Assembly (NCBI RefSeq): GCF_020622065.1
Contig: NZ_JAHRYQ010000001.1
Location: forward strand, 1,426,001-1,490,000
Direction of reading: 5' to 3'
Origin: Geothrix sp.
GTDB lineage: Bacteria > Acidobacteriota > Holophagae > Holophagales > Holophagaceae
DNA length: 64,000 bases
Shown: positions 17,627 through 28,866 of the stretch, one piece after another
How the letters are laid out: each line of letters begins with the position of its first letter
How positions within the stretch are numbered: position 1 is the stretch's first letter
Position numbers and translations under genes: made by a program
The notes under the pieces: model-generated
What the model saw: the letters and a program-made list of their open reading frames with translations, nothing else
Databases searched by the model: none
Told to the model about the DNA's origin: nothing

Positions 17627-18769
17627 ATGGTCCATCGAACGCCTCGATCCTGGCTTAATACCCTCTTCCTCGTGGGGACGCTGTCCTTAGCCCTGATCCT
17701 GGTGCCCTGGAAGGTGGCGGTGCAGGGTCTGCGCTGGAGCGAAGGGGCGGTTCTCCTGGCCATGTACTCGGCCACGGGACTTGCCATCACCGTGGGCTAC
17801 CATCGGCTCTTCAGCCATCGGGCCTTCCAGGCGGCCTGGCCTGTACGACTGGCGGTGCTGCTCTTCGGAGCCGCGGCCTTCCAGAACTCCGCCATCGCCT
17901 GGTGCAGCGACCATCGCCACCACCACCGCTTCGTGGACGATCCCGAGCGCGATCCCTATCCGGTCAAGCGGGGCTTCTGGTACGCCCACTGGATCTGGGT
18001 GATGGAGGCCAAGGACCGGCCCCTGGAGGCCATCGGCGACCTGGAGCGTGATCCCCTGCTCCGGTGGCAGCGCCGGTACCACTTCTGGATCGGCGGTGCC
18101 GTGGCGGCGCTGCCCGTGCTGGCGGTGGGCCTGCTGACCCACAATGTCGTGGGCCAGCTCGTGGTCGGCCTCCTGCTGCGCATCGTCCTGACGCACCACA
18201 GCACCTTCCTCATCAATTCCGCCGCCCACTGGTTCGGCACCCAACCCTACACAGATGCCAACAGCGCCCGCGACAATGCGCTGCTGGCCCCCTTCACCTT
18301 CGGCGAGGGCTATCACAACTTCCACCACATGTGGCAGTGGGACTACCGCAACGGCCCCCGCTGGTACCAGTGGGACCCGGCGAAGTGGCTCATTGCCGCC
18401 GGAGCCTGGGTGGGCCTCACTCGGGGCTTGCGGCGGGTCTCCGCCACGGAGGTGCAGCGCGCCCGGGTGGCCATGGAAGCCCGGCGATTGGCGGCGGCGC
18501 TCACCCGGGATGCCTTCCAGGCCAGGCGGGCCCTGGAAGAGGCCCGCTTCCACATCGACGCGTCCCTTACCGCCTTCCAGGCCTGTCTCGACGCCTGGCC
18601 CGCGAGGAAGGCCGAGTGGAAGGCGAAGGGCCTCGCCAAGGCCGATGCCTGGCGCATGCTTCGGACCGAGTGGAAACACCAGCGGCTCCAGCAACGCCGC
18701 GTGCTCCGGGAAGCCTGGATGGGGTGGAACCAGGCGCGGCTGCAGGCCAAGCGGCAGGTGCTGACCTGA
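17627..18769 (+). CDS. acyl-CoA desaturase (delta-9 type) with C-terminal helical extension
   Basis: The 380-aa integral membrane di-iron desaturase has the three histidine boxes: HRLFSH near residue 60, HRHHHRFVDD near 100 and GYHNFHHMWQWDYRNG near 230. NSAAHWFG supplies a further ligand. Hydrophobic helices surround the boxes. The family introduces a cis double bond into fatty acyl chains using O2 and an electron donor. After the desaturase domain (about residue 270) there is a 110-residue charged, alanine-rich helical tail not part of the core fold. ATG 17627 has AGGAGG at 17617-17622. The frame is open upstream inside the sensor gene but that part is not coding. Confidence 0.9.
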   Translation: MVHRTPRSWLNTLFLVGTLSLALILVPWKVAVQGLRWSEGAVLLAMYSATGLAITVGYHRLFSHRAFQAAWPVRLAVLLFGAAAFQNSAIAWCSDHRHHHRFVDDPERDPYPVKRGFWYAHWIWVMEAKDRPLEAIGDLERDPLLRWQRRYHFWIGGAVAALPVLAVGLLTHNVVGQLVVGLLLRIVLTHHSTFLINSAAHWFGTQPYTDANSARDNALLAPFTFGEGYHNFHHMWQWDYRNGPRWYQWDPAKWLIAAGAWVGLTRGLRRVSATEVQRARVAMEARRLAAALTRDAFQARRALEEARFHIDASLTAFQACLDAWPARKAEWKAKGLAKADAWRMLRTEWKHQRLQQRRVLREAWMGWNQARLQAKRQVLT

Positions 18770-18792
18770 AAATCCGGCCGAAAGCAGGGTGG

Positions 18793-19962
18793 TTATGAGA
18801 GGAGATGGTCGAAGAGGCCCGGCTCGGTCACTTGCTGCCCCTGCACCGGGTGGATCGAGGGATCCCCGGCCTTCACGAGCGATCCCGCCCGCACGCCCAG
18901 CAGGCGCAGCTTCCGGTCGAGGGGCGCCCGCCTCAGGGCGGCGCGGGCCGCCTCGCGCAGCGATAGTGCATCCGCCACCGCCACCGCGAGGGCCTGATCC
19001 CGGGTGACGGTGGTGAAATCTTCAAAGCGCAGCTTGATGCCGATGGCATGGGCCCGAAGGCCCTTGCGCTCCAGATCCCCGGCGAGCCGCTCGCACAGGT
19101 CGAGCAGAATGCGTGACAAGTCCTCCCGATCCAGCCGCGCGTGGAGGTCCCGCTCGAAGGTGGTCTCCCGGCTGATGGATTTGGGCTCCCGGGACAGCGT
19201 CAGGGGCCGGTCGTCTCGGCCCTGTGCGGCATCGTGGAGCCAGCCCCCGTAGCTCCGCCCGAAGTGCTCCACCAGCCAGGCGGGATTGGCCTGCGCCAGT
19301 TCCCCGATGGTGTGGATGCCAAAGCCTTCCAGCTTGGCGCTGGCCTTGGGCCCGATGCCATTGATGGCCGAGCAGGGCAGGGGCCAGATCCGGGAGGGAA
19401 TGTCCCCGTATCCCAGGATGGTCACGCCGTCGGGCTTCTGCAGCTCCGAGGCGAGCTTGGACAGCAGCTTGTTGGGCGTGATCCCGATGGAGCAGCTCAG
19501 GTTGGTGGCTCGCCGGACCGCCTCCTTGAGGCGCTGGGCCAGCTCATCGGATGTTCCCGGGACCTCCGTCAAGTCGAGGTAGATCTCATCGATGCCCCGG
19601 TCCTCGATCAGCGGCGCCACTTCCGCCACCGCGGCCTTGAAGGCCCGCGACACCCTGGCGTAGGCGTCGAAGTGGGCCGGTAGCAGGATCGCGTCTGGAG
19701 CCAGCGCTGCTGCCTTCATGAGTCCCATGCCACTGCGCACCCCGAAGGCCCGGGCCTCGTAGGTCGCCGTGGTGGCCACTCCTCGACCGACATAGTCCTT
19801 CAGCCTCGGGTGGTCCTTTCCCGCTGGCGCCGAGGCGGCGCGGCGACCGCCGACGACCACCGGAAGACCTTTCAGCTCCGGATGCTCCAGCAGCTCCACC
19901 GACGCGAAGAAGGCATCCATGTCCAGGTGGGCGATGCGGCGGACGGGTGGAACAAGATCCAT
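18793..19962 (-). CDS. dinB: DNA polymerase IV (Y family)
   Basis: The 389-aa protein is an error-prone translesion polymerase. The catalytic acids are visible in HLDMDAFFASVE (near residue 10) and IDEIYLDLTEV (near 105-115). Other Y-family features are YEARAFGVRSGMGL, the helix-hairpin-helix INGIGPKASAKLEGFGI and the little-finger region RETTFERDL ... AIGIKLRF. The C-terminus QQVTEPGLFDHLLS looks like a beta-clamp-binding tail. The start chosen is ATG 19962 (MDLVPPVRRIAHLDMDAFF). An upstream in-frame ATG at 20013 adds 17 residues with no family support. No SOS box was sought beyond visual inspection and none stood out. Confidence 0.93.
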   Translation of the reverse strand: MDLVPPVRRIAHLDMDAFFASVELLEHPELKGLPVVVGGRRAASAPAGKDHPRLKDYVGRGVATTATYEARAFGVRSGMGLMKAAALAPDAILLPAHFDAYARVSRAFKAAVAEVAPLIEDRGIDEIYLDLTEVPGTSDELAQRLKEAVRRATNLSCSIGITPNKLLSKLASELQKPDGVTILGYGDIPSRIWPLPCSAINGIGPKASAKLEGFGIHTIGELAQANPAWLVEHFGRSYGGWLHDAAQGRDDRPLTLSREPKSISRETTFERDLHARLDREDLSRILLDLCERLAGDLERKGLRAHAIGIKLRFEDFTTVTRDQALAVAVADALSLREAARAALRRAPLDRKLRLLGVRAGSLVKAGDPSIHPVQGQQVTEPGLFDHLLS

Positions 19963-20093
19963 CGGAGGTTCCTGGGACCGGATCAGAATGGCGAAAAATG
20001 GGCGAAAGGGCAAGGAATGCGGGTCGCCGGGTCAGCCGGGCCGCCACTGCTTCCCGGCCGTTCGGACCTGTTGGCTTGGGTGGGCGTACAGCA

Positions 20094-20119
20094 AAACCGG
20101 AGCCGCTCGGCTCCGGTTT
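20094..20119 (-). terminator. rho-independent terminator after tRNA-Met
   Basis: AAACCGGAGCCG (20094-20105) and CGGCTCCGGTTT (20108-20119) form a perfect 12-bp stem with a two-base loop. On the minus strand the stem ends in a run of four T, a few bases past the tRNA 3' end at 20126. Confidence 0.85.
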
Positions 20120-20125
20120 GTTGAG

Positions 20126-20202
20126 TGGTGGCTGGAGGCAGACTCGAACTGCCGACCTAGGGATTATGAGACCCTCGCTCTAACCACCTGAGCTACCCAG
20201 CC
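20126..20202 (-). tRNA. tRNA-Met (CAU), elongator-like
   Basis: On the minus strand the 77-nt gene runs from GGCTGGGTAGCTCAG to CCAGCCACCA, with CCA encoded. The acceptor stem GGCTGGG pairs with the 3' CCAGCC region. The TTCGAGTC T loop and D loop are regular, and the anticodon loop CTCATAA places CAU at the anticodon. The GGCT acceptor resembles elongator tRNA-Met rather than initiator or Ile2. Identity between Met and Ile2 for CAU tRNAs cannot be certain from sequence alone. Confidence 0.85.
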
Positions 20203-20238
20203 ATGAAGGAGCAGTGTAGCGCGGGCGTGGGCCTGCGT

Positions 20239-20901
20239 CTACGCCAGATCGTCCACCAGCACGACGATGAGGCGCTTGGGACCGTGTACGCCATAGGCCA
20301 GGGTCTGCTCGATGTCGGCGGTCTTGCTGGGGCCGGAGATCATCAGCGCGTTGGGCGGCAGGGCGCGGCCCCAGCCCAGGGCCTTCACGGCGGACCAGAA
20401 GCTGTCCTGGATCGTGGAAGCCCGCAGCAGCGCGATGTGGATGGGCGGCACCAAGGACATGAGCCGGGGCTCGGCGGGACCGGGCATCAGCAGGAGGCCG
20501 CCGGTTTCGGCGACGCCGCCCACCGTGCTGGTGAAGCCCGCATCCACCTCGCCGAAGAGTTCCTGTTTGAAGGCTTCCACGGGGCGGTCGTACGGCATCA
20601 GCCGGGTCCCGCCGGGCGCCCAGGCGGCCGCCAGGGCCGCGCCATCCTGGCAGGCGGGACCGAAGAGCAGGTTCTTCAGGCCCTCGCGGTCGCAGAAGGC
20701 GCGTACCACGGCGGGCCAGGTGGCCGGCGTGGCGTCGAGGAATTCCGTATGGACGGCCTCCATGCCTTTCCGGAGCCGGGCCACCCGCTCCGCGGCGGGC
20801 CATTGGCGGCGCTCGAGCACGGCGGTGTCGAGGGCGGGCAGGGGACCGGAATCGCCGGCAGCGCGGAGTCGGCCAAGGATGGCGGTGCGGGGATCAGGCA
20901 T
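20239..20901 (-). CDS. lutC: LutC-like LUD-domain protein (lactate oxidation)
   Basis: The 220-aa protein is an LUD/YkgG domain: FTSTVGGVAETGGLLLMPGPAEPRLMSLVPPIHIALL and the ending SGPSKTADIEQTLAYGVHGPKRLIVVLVDDL are hallmark stretches. LutC is the third subunit of the LutABC iron-sulfur complex that oxidises L-lactate to pyruvate. It has no Fe-S motif of its own. Its start overlaps the lutB stop by 8 bp, the last junction in the operon. The tRNA-Met gene follows on the same strand after 36 bp, without an obvious terminator between them. Confidence 0.9.
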   Translation of the reverse strand: MPDPRTAILGRLRAAGDSGPLPALDTAVLERRQWPAAERVARLRKGMEAVHTEFLDATPATWPAVVRAFCDREGLKNLLFGPACQDGAALAAAWAPGGTRLMPYDRPVEAFKQELFGEVDAGFTSTVGGVAETGGLLLMPGPAEPRLMSLVPPIHIALLRASTIQDSFWSAVKALGWGRALPPNALMISGPSKTADIEQTLAYGVHGPKRLIVVLVDDLA

Positions 20902-22327
20902 GGGGGCCTCCCTCGGCGCGCATCCGTTCGCTGAGCGAGCGGCGGGCGGGCACGGGCTTGGTGCGGGACTGGGTCCAGTTCTTGATCAGGGGCGCGCCGG
21001 CGGGCAGGGCCTTTCCGAAGCGGGTGGCGAACCAGGTGGCGATCCGGTAGAGGACGGGGCGCTTGGTGACGCCGGCCCAGAGGCGCCAGGCCCAGTCCTC
21101 GGTGGCGGTGCGGCCCGTCCCCTTGCCGGCCACGGTCGATCCCAGATCCTCGTGGGTGGCCTCGCGGCGGAGACGCACCAGGATTTCCGGAATGGGGATC
21201 TCCACGGGGCAGACCTCTCCGCAAGCCCCGCAGAGGCTGGAGCCGTGAATCAGGTCATGGCGCACGCCCACACCCTCCATCTGCGGCGTGAGGATTTTGC
21301 CGATGGGACCGGGGTAGACGGCCTCGTAGGCGTGACCGCCCACGCGGGTGTAGACCGGGCAGTGGTTCATGCAGGCGCCGCAGCGGATGCAGCGCAGGGT
21401 GGCGCGCAGCTGGGGATCGGCGTAGATCCGCGAGCGACCGTTGTCGAGGATGACCAGGTGGACTTCCTGGGGGCCATCCTTCTCGCCCGCGCCCCGGGGG
21501 CCGGTGATCATGTTGAAGTAGGTGCTCACCGCCTGGCCGGTGGCCGAGCGCGTGAGGATGGCGTAGAGCGGCGCCACATCCTCCAGCCTCGCCACGACCT
21601 TCTCCAGGCCCATGACGGCGATGTGGAGGGGCGGCACATGGGTGCTCATGCGGCCGTTGCCCTCGTTTTCCACCAGACACAGGGTGCCGGTTTCCGCGAC
21701 GGCGAAGTTCACGCCGGACAGGCCCGCATCCGCATCCAGGAACTTCTGGCGCAGCACCTTCCGGGCCATGGCCGTGAGCTCGTCCACATCCTCGGTGTAC
21801 TTCGCGTCCTTGATCTTCTGGCTGAACTGCCGGGCGATCTGGTCTTTGTTCTTGTGGATGGCCGGCATGATGATGTGGCTCGGCGTCTCGCCATCGAGCT
21901 GGATGATGTACTCGCCCAGATCGGATTCCAGGGCCTCGATGCCCTTGGATTCGAGGAAGGCGTTGAGGTGCATCTCCTCGGAGACCATGCTCTTGCCCTT
22001 GACCAGGGTCTTGGCGCCCTTGGCCTGCATGATGCCCAGGATCAGCTCGTTGGCCTGCTCGCAGGTCTCCGCCCAGTGGACCTTGATGCCATTCTTCGTG
22101 CAGTTGGCCTCGAATTGCTCGAGCAGTTCCGGCAGGTTCAGCAGGCTCCGGGAGCGGATGGCCGTGCTCAGGTCGCGGAGATCCTGCAGGTCGCGGGGAT
22201 CCGGGAACTGGGCCTTGCGCTTGGTGATGAGGCCATCCATGGCGCGGCGGAAATTGGCCCGGAGCTGGGGATCCAGCAAGGCCTTGGCGGCGGCATCGCG
22301 GAAGTGGACTTCAGTCTCAGCGTGCAC
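20894..22327 (-). CDS. lutB: LutB-like iron-sulfur protein (lactate oxidation)
   Basis: The 477-aa protein has an N-terminal LUD domain (TLVKGKSMVSEEMHLNAFLE and FAVAETGTLCLVENEGNGRM). Two [4Fe-4S] ferredoxin-type clusters follow in CIRCGACMNHCPVY and CGACGEVCPVEIPI near residues 310 and 365. A helical C-terminal domain completes it. This is the standard LutB architecture and length. The chosen start is GTG 22327 (VHAETEVHFRDAAAKALLD), overlapping the lutA end by 11 bp. The frame is open further upstream, but that part lies inside lutA and lacks homology. It passes electrons from lactate oxidation together with LutA and LutC. Confidence 0.9.
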   Translation of the reverse strand: MHAETEVHFRDAAAKALLDPQLRANFRRAMDGLITKRKAQFPDPRDLQDLRDLSTAIRSRSLLNLPELLEQFEANCTKNGIKVHWAETCEQANELILGIMQAKGAKTLVKGKSMVSEEMHLNAFLESKGIEALESDLGEYIIQLDGETPSHIIMPAIHKNKDQIARQFSQKIKDAKYTEDVDELTAMARKVLRQKFLDADAGLSGVNFAVAETGTLCLVENEGNGRMSTHVPPLHIAVMGLEKVVARLEDVAPLYAILTRSATGQAVSTYFNMITGPRGAGEKDGPQEVHLVILDNGRSRIYADPQLRATLRCIRCGACMNHCPVYTRVGGHAYEAVYPGPIGKILTPQMEGVGVRHDLIHGSSLCGACGEVCPVEIPIPEILVRLRREATHEDLGSTVAGKGTGRTATEDWAWRLWAGVTKRPVLYRIATWFATRFGKALPAGAPLIKNWTQSRTKPVPARRSLSERMRAEGGPHA

Positions 22328-23059
22328 GGGTGCGCTCCCACAGGAATTCGGCGACATGCTGGACCTTGAGCTTGCTGTTCTTGGCTTCCAGGGTGCCATT
22401 CACATTGAGCAGGCAGCCACCATCTGTGGAAAGGACCACGGATGCGCCGGTCGCTTCGGCATCCGCGGCCTTGTCGCAGGACATGGCCGCGGAGATCTCC
22501 GGCTGCCGCACTGAGAAGGTGCCGCCGAAGCCGCAGCACTCGTGCTCCCGGGTCAGGGGCGCCAGTTCCACATGGGCGAGCTGGCCGATGAGCGCCTGGG
22601 GCTCGCCCTTCAAGCCAAGGTCGCGGACCGCGTGGCAGGAGCTGTGCCAGGTGACCTTCACGGGTTCGCCCAGATCCTTCAGCTTCACATCCAGCACATC
22701 CACAAGGAACTGGGTCAACTCGTAGACCCGGGCGCTGAAGGCGCGGACCTTAGCCTCGTCCGGCTGCCCATGGAAAAGCTCGGGATAGTGGACCTTCATC
22801 ATGCCCGCACAGCTGCCGGAGGGCAGGACCACAGGCAGATCCTGGGGGAAGAGCGCCACCTGGGTGCGCGCCACCTCGCGGGCCTCCTCCCAGTAGCCGC
22901 AGTTGAAGGCGGGCTGGCCGCAGCAGGTCTGGCCCTCGGGGAAGACCACCTCCACTCCGGCTTCACGCAGGAGCTGGATGCCCGCCATGCCTGCATCGGG
23001 AAAGAACAGGTCCACCAGGCAAGTGCCGTAGAAGTAGACCTTTTTGGGTTTCGATCCAT

Positions 23060-23063
<4 letters not shown>
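22317..23063 (-). CDS. lutA: LutA-like cysteine-rich (CCG) protein
   Basis: The 248-aa protein contains two CCG domains: CLVDLFFPDAG ... TCCGQPAFNCGY and SSCHAVRDLG ... ECCGFGGTFSV. These bind non-cubane or [4Fe-4S] clusters in heterodisulfide-reductase-like subunits. STDGGCLLN near the end is typical of LutA/YkgE. It starts at GTG 23063 in a GTGA overlap with the dld stop. It works with LutB and LutC in L-lactate oxidation at the cytoplasmic face of the membrane. Confidence 0.9.
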
Positions 23064-25918
<2,855 letters not shown>

Positions 25919-25948
25919 GAGAAACATCCTCTTCCCACGGGGGGCGGC

Positions 25949-25986
25949 AAAAGGTCCCGCCGACGGTTGGAGCTGTCGGCGGGACC
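25949..25986 (-). terminator. hairpin terminator between lctP and the dehydrogenase gene
   Basis: GGTCCCGCCGAC (25953-25964) and GTCGGCGGGACC (25975-25986) make a perfect 12-bp stem with a 10-nt loop. On the minus strand four T follow (25949-25952). It lies 35 bp after lctP and about 30 bp before the dehydrogenase start, with no room for a separate promoter. It probably reduces downstream expression by partial termination. Confidence 0.75.
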
Positions 25987-26021
25987 CGGGGTCATTCAGT
26001 ACGAGAGCGCCTGGGCCAGAG

Positions 26022-27782
26022 CTACTTGGCCGGGGCAGGGGCGGGCACGGTCGCCGGAGCGGCCGGGGCAACGGGGGCGGGTGCCGTCACCGCCGCAGGC
26101 GCGGCGGGAGGAAGCTGAGGCATCCAGTTGGCGGGCAGGACCTTCGCATAGAGGAAGACCACGACGCCGACCATGGCCGCCAGGGCCAGGCTGTGGAAGA
26201 ACACATAACGGAGGATGGTGCCCTCCTCGCCCTGCTGGTTGGTGGCCACGGAGGCCACCACGAGGCTCTGGGCGTCGATCATCTTGCCCATGACGCCGCC
26301 GGTGGTATTGGCCGCGGCGGTGAGGATCGGGTTCAGGCCCAGCTGCTGGGCAGTGATCTTCTGGAGGCCACCGAACAGCACATTGGCGGAGGTGTCGCTG
26401 CCGGTCAGGGCCACGCCCAGCCAGCCCAGCATGGCGCTGAAGAAGGGGAACAGCACGCCGGTGCTGGCGAAGGCGAGGCCCATGGTGGCGTCCAGGCCCG
26501 CGGACTTGGAGACGAAACCAAGGCCCAGCATGGCGGCGATGGTCAGCAGGGAGATCTTCACGCGATTGACGGTCTTGCCGAAGATCTTGACGAGTTCCAG
26601 GAAGCTGAAGCCCGCCACGAGGCCACTGAGAATGCCGGCCAGGAGAAGGCTGGTGCCCGTCAGCGAGAGCCAGTTGAAGGTCCAGACCGCGGTTTCAGCG
26701 GAAGGCTTGGCCACGACGGGGGGAGCCTTGATCACATTCTTGTGGAGCAGGGGGATCTCGAAGTTCTTGACGGTGTAGCCGTAGAGGAAGTTCGGCTTGT
26801 CCTTGGTGCCGCCGTTGAGGAAGGTCTTGACCTGGGGCGTGCCCCAGGCGAACACGAACAGGGACAGGAACACCCAGGGCAGCCAGGCCTTGACGACCTT
26901 GCCGGCGGGCTGTTCGACCTTCACCGCGTGGGCATCTTCACGCTCGTGCTCATAGCGCCAGGTGGTCTTGGGCTGCCAGACCTTCAGGAACAGGACCAGG
27001 GCCACCATGGAGACGATGGCGCCGATGATGTCCACCAGCCAGGGGCCGTGGAAGTTGCTCACCGCGAACTGCGTGATGGCGAAGCTGCCACCGGCCACGA
27101 GGCAGGCCGGCCAGACTTCCATCATGGCTTTCCGCCCGGCCATGGTCCAGATGATCCAGAAGGGCACGATCAGCGAGAAGATGGGCAGGATGCGGCCCGC
27201 GGCGGCGCTGAGCATGTCCAGGGGCAGGCCGGTCACGCCGGCGAGGGCGATCAGGGGACTGCCCAGGGCGCCGTAGGCCACGGGAGCGGTGTTGCCGATG
27301 AGGGCCAGACCGGCGGCCTGGAGGGGGCGGAAGCCCAGGCCGATCAGCATGGCCGCGGAAATCGCCACGGGCGTGCCGAAGCCGGCGGCGCCCTCGATGA
27401 AGGCGCCGAAGCTGAAGGCGATCAGCAGGGCCTGGATGCGGCGGTCACCGGCCAGGCCGGCGATGGAGTGCTTCACCACTTCGAAATCCCCGGACTTCAC
27501 GGTGATGTCGTAGATGAAGATGGCGTTCAGCACGATCCAGCCGATGGGCATCAGACCGAACAGGGCGCCGTGCACGGCGGCCATGCTGGCCATGCCCGCG
27601 GGCATCTTGTAGATCAGGACGGCCACCGCGTAACAGGTGAGGAGGCCCAGGATGGCCGAGTAGTGGGCCTTGACATGTTTGGCCAGGAAGCCCAACAGCA
27701 CGAAGACTGGCAAAGCTGCCACCAGTGCGGAGAGGAAGATATTCCCCATGACGGGGGAATAGACTTGGGTCCACGGGGTCAT
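26022..27782 (-). CDS. lctP: L-lactate permease (LctP family)
   Basis: The 586-aa transporter has about 12-14 hydrophobic helices and the LctP signature FGAFIEGAAGFGTPVAISAAMLIGLGF. Further conserved stretches are NTAPVAYGALGSP, GSDTSANVLFG and NTTGGVMGKMIDAQSLVVAS. It imports lactate (and probably glycolate) with protons across the inner membrane. The last 40 residues are an unusual Ala-Pro tail. The start is ATG 27782 (MTPWTQVYSPV), preceded by GGAGG. A longer frame upstream is not supported. It is the first gene of the lactate operon and divergent from lutR. Confidence 0.93.
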   Translation of the reverse strand: MTPWTQVYSPVMGNIFLSALVAALPVFVLLGFLAKHVKAHYSAILGLLTCYAVAVLIYKMPAGMASMAAVHGALFGLMPIGWIVLNAIFIYDITVKSGDFEVVKHSIAGLAGDRRIQALLIAFSFGAFIEGAAGFGTPVAISAAMLIGLGFRPLQAAGLALIGNTAPVAYGALGSPLIALAGVTGLPLDMLSAAAGRILPIFSLIVPFWIIWTMAGRKAMMEVWPACLVAGGSFAITQFAVSNFHGPWLVDIIGAIVSMVALVLFLKVWQPKTTWRYEHEREDAHAVKVEQPAGKVVKAWLPWVFLSLFVFAWGTPQVKTFLNGGTKDKPNFLYGYTVKNFEIPLLHKNVIKAPPVVAKPSAETAVWTFNWLSLTGTSLLLAGILSGLVAGFSFLELVKIFGKTVNRVKISLLTIAAMLGLGFVSKSAGLDATMGLAFASTGVLFPFFSAMLGWLGVALTGSDTSANVLFGGLQKITAQQLGLNPILTAAANTTGGVMGKMIDAQSLVVASVATNQQGEEGTILRYVFFHSLALAAMVGVVVFLYAKVLPANWMPQLPPAAPAAVTAPAPVAPAAPATVPAPAPAK

Positions 27783-27865
27783 GCAGCCTCCAGTTGGGTG
27801 GGGGGAGTAGGGGATGAAGAGGTAGTTTAGGAAAAGAACCTGGAGGAAGATTACAATGGGTCTAG

Positions 27866-27876
27866 TGGTCAGACCA
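27866..27876. promoter_or_regulatory. FadR/LldR-type operator palindrome
   Basis: TGGTCAGACCA is a perfect inverted repeat matching the TGGTCnGACCA/TGGTnnnACCA pattern of FadR-subfamily GntR operators. It lies between lctP and the divergent lutR. A possible minus-strand -10 (TGTAAT, the complement of 27851-27856) places the palindrome in the -10/-35 region of lctP. Binding by LutR with relief by lactate is inferred from the family. Confidence 0.65.
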
Positions 27877-27956
27877 TAAAAACACCTTCTGCTTTTGATC
27901 ACACTTTGCATGTGTTATTTTTTATGGACTTAAGCACCTCATATAAAGCGAACCCC

Positions 27957-28673
27957 ATGGAATTCACCCCCATCAAGACCAAGCGGCTCTACGAAGAGAT
28001 CGTCGAGCAGATCAAACAGCTCATCACCGACGGGAAGCTGAAGCCCGGGGACAAACTGCTGGCCGAGCGGGAACTGGCCGAGCGGTTCCAGGTCAGCCGT
28101 GCCTCGGTACGCGAGGCCATCCGCACCCTCGAGATGCTCGGCGTCATCGACATCCGCCCGGGAGAAGGCACCTTCGTCCGGAGCAGCGAGACCGACGACA
28201 TCATCCGACCGCTCGCGATGTTCCTTGCCGTCGAGCGCAGCTCGCTGCTCGACATGTTCGAGATGCGGCGGATCTTCGAGACGGCCACCGCCAGCCTCGC
28301 CGCAGAGCGCGCCACCCTCGAGGAGCTGGATCAGATCGAATCCATGCTCGAGAGCATGAAGGAACGGCTGAATGTCCAGGACCCCGAGAAAGGCGAGGAG
28401 TTCGATGCCGCCTTCCACCACGCGGTCGCCGAGGCCACCCACAACAGCCTTCTGACCAAGCTGTTCAAGACCGTCTCGGAAGAGTTCGCCAAGGCCAACT
28501 CCGTGGCCCGCCGCCAGCTGTACCACGACAACATCCAGAACGCCCAGAAGATCATCGACCAGCACTCCGAGATCCTCGCCGCCATTCGATCCGGCTCGCC
28601 TCAGATGGCCTCCAAAGCCATGCTGAGCCACCTGATCTTCGCGGAAGACGAGCTGAGGAAGTGGATCGTCTAG
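27957..28673 (+). CDS. lutR: GntR/FadR-family regulator of lactate genes
   Basis: The 238-aa protein has an N-terminal winged helix (KLKPGDKLLAERELAERFQVSRASVREAIRTLEMLGVIDIRPGEGTFV, about residues 25-75). A helical FCD effector domain follows, with metal-binding type residues including the DAAFHHAVAEATHN segment and a C-terminal His (AMLSHLIFAEDEL). This is the FadR/LldR subfamily, whose members sense carboxylates such as lactate. Its divergent position next to lctP and the TGGTC palindrome supports control of the lactate operon. ATG 27957 (MEFTPIKTKRLYEE) is preferred over an upstream in-frame ATG at 27906, because the family starts near this segment. The Tn7-like element begins 30 bp after its stop. 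Confidence 0.9.
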   Translation: MEFTPIKTKRLYEEIVEQIKQLITDGKLKPGDKLLAERELAERFQVSRASVREAIRTLEMLGVIDIRPGEGTFVRSSETDDIIRPLAMFLAVERSSLLDMFEMRRIFETATASLAAERATLEELDQIESMLESMKERLNVQDPEKGEEFDAAFHHAVAEATHNSLLTKLFKTVSEEFAKANSVARRQLYHDNIQNAQKIIDQHSEILAAIRSGSPQMASKAMLSHLIFAEDELRKWIV

Positions 28674-28682
28674 ACAAGCGGT

Positions 28683-28703
28683 GACGAGGGCACTTCCTGT
28701 GCC
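28683..28703 (+). terminator. left half of a transposon-split terminator hairpin
   Basis: GACGAGGGCAC (28683-28693), loop TTCCT and the target duplication GTGCC (28699-28703) are followed directly by the transposon end. Joining GTGCC to CTCGTC at 45419-45424 restores a perfect 11-bp stem, GACGAGGGCAC with GTGCCCTCGTC, followed by CTATTT. This was probably the shared terminator of lutR and the convergent tRNA-Ile. In the occupied locus only five base pairs remain on each side. Confidence 0.8.
28699..28703. repeat. target site duplication, left copy
   Basis: GTGCC immediately outside the left terminal repeat, identical to 45414-45418. Five bases is the Tn7-family duplication length. Confidence 0.93.
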
Positions 28704-28866
28704 TGTGTCGTGAACAAAAGTCTGTCGCTTTTGGGAACCATAGTTTGTCGCCCCAACCCTCGAAGGGCCCCTCCGGGAGTCCTTTTTGTGCCCAAAATCG
28801 GCCACTTTTCAAGAAGGGTGAAACCATAGTTTGTCGCTGCGTGCAAAACGGAAGCATAGTTTGTCG
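28704..28866. repeat. transposon left end: terminal repeat and internal TnsB-type sites
   Basis: The end begins TGTGTCGTGAAC at 28704. The terminal site diverges slightly (AACAAAAGTCTGTCG, 28713-28727). Three internal copies follow in the same orientation: AACCATAGTTTGTCG at 28736-28750 and 28822-28836, and AAGCATAGTTTGTCG at 28852-28866. The uneven spacing, two close sites at each side of a 71-bp gap, is like the arrangement of TnsB sites in Tn7 left ends. Assignment as TnsB sites is by analogy. Confidence 0.85.

Noticed and set aside
15556-17790. Long open frame on the minus strand across the propeller sensor
   Set aside because: It is antisense to a gene with clear repeats and domains. 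Such mirrored frames are expected in high-GC coding DNA, and its translation has no recognisable domain.
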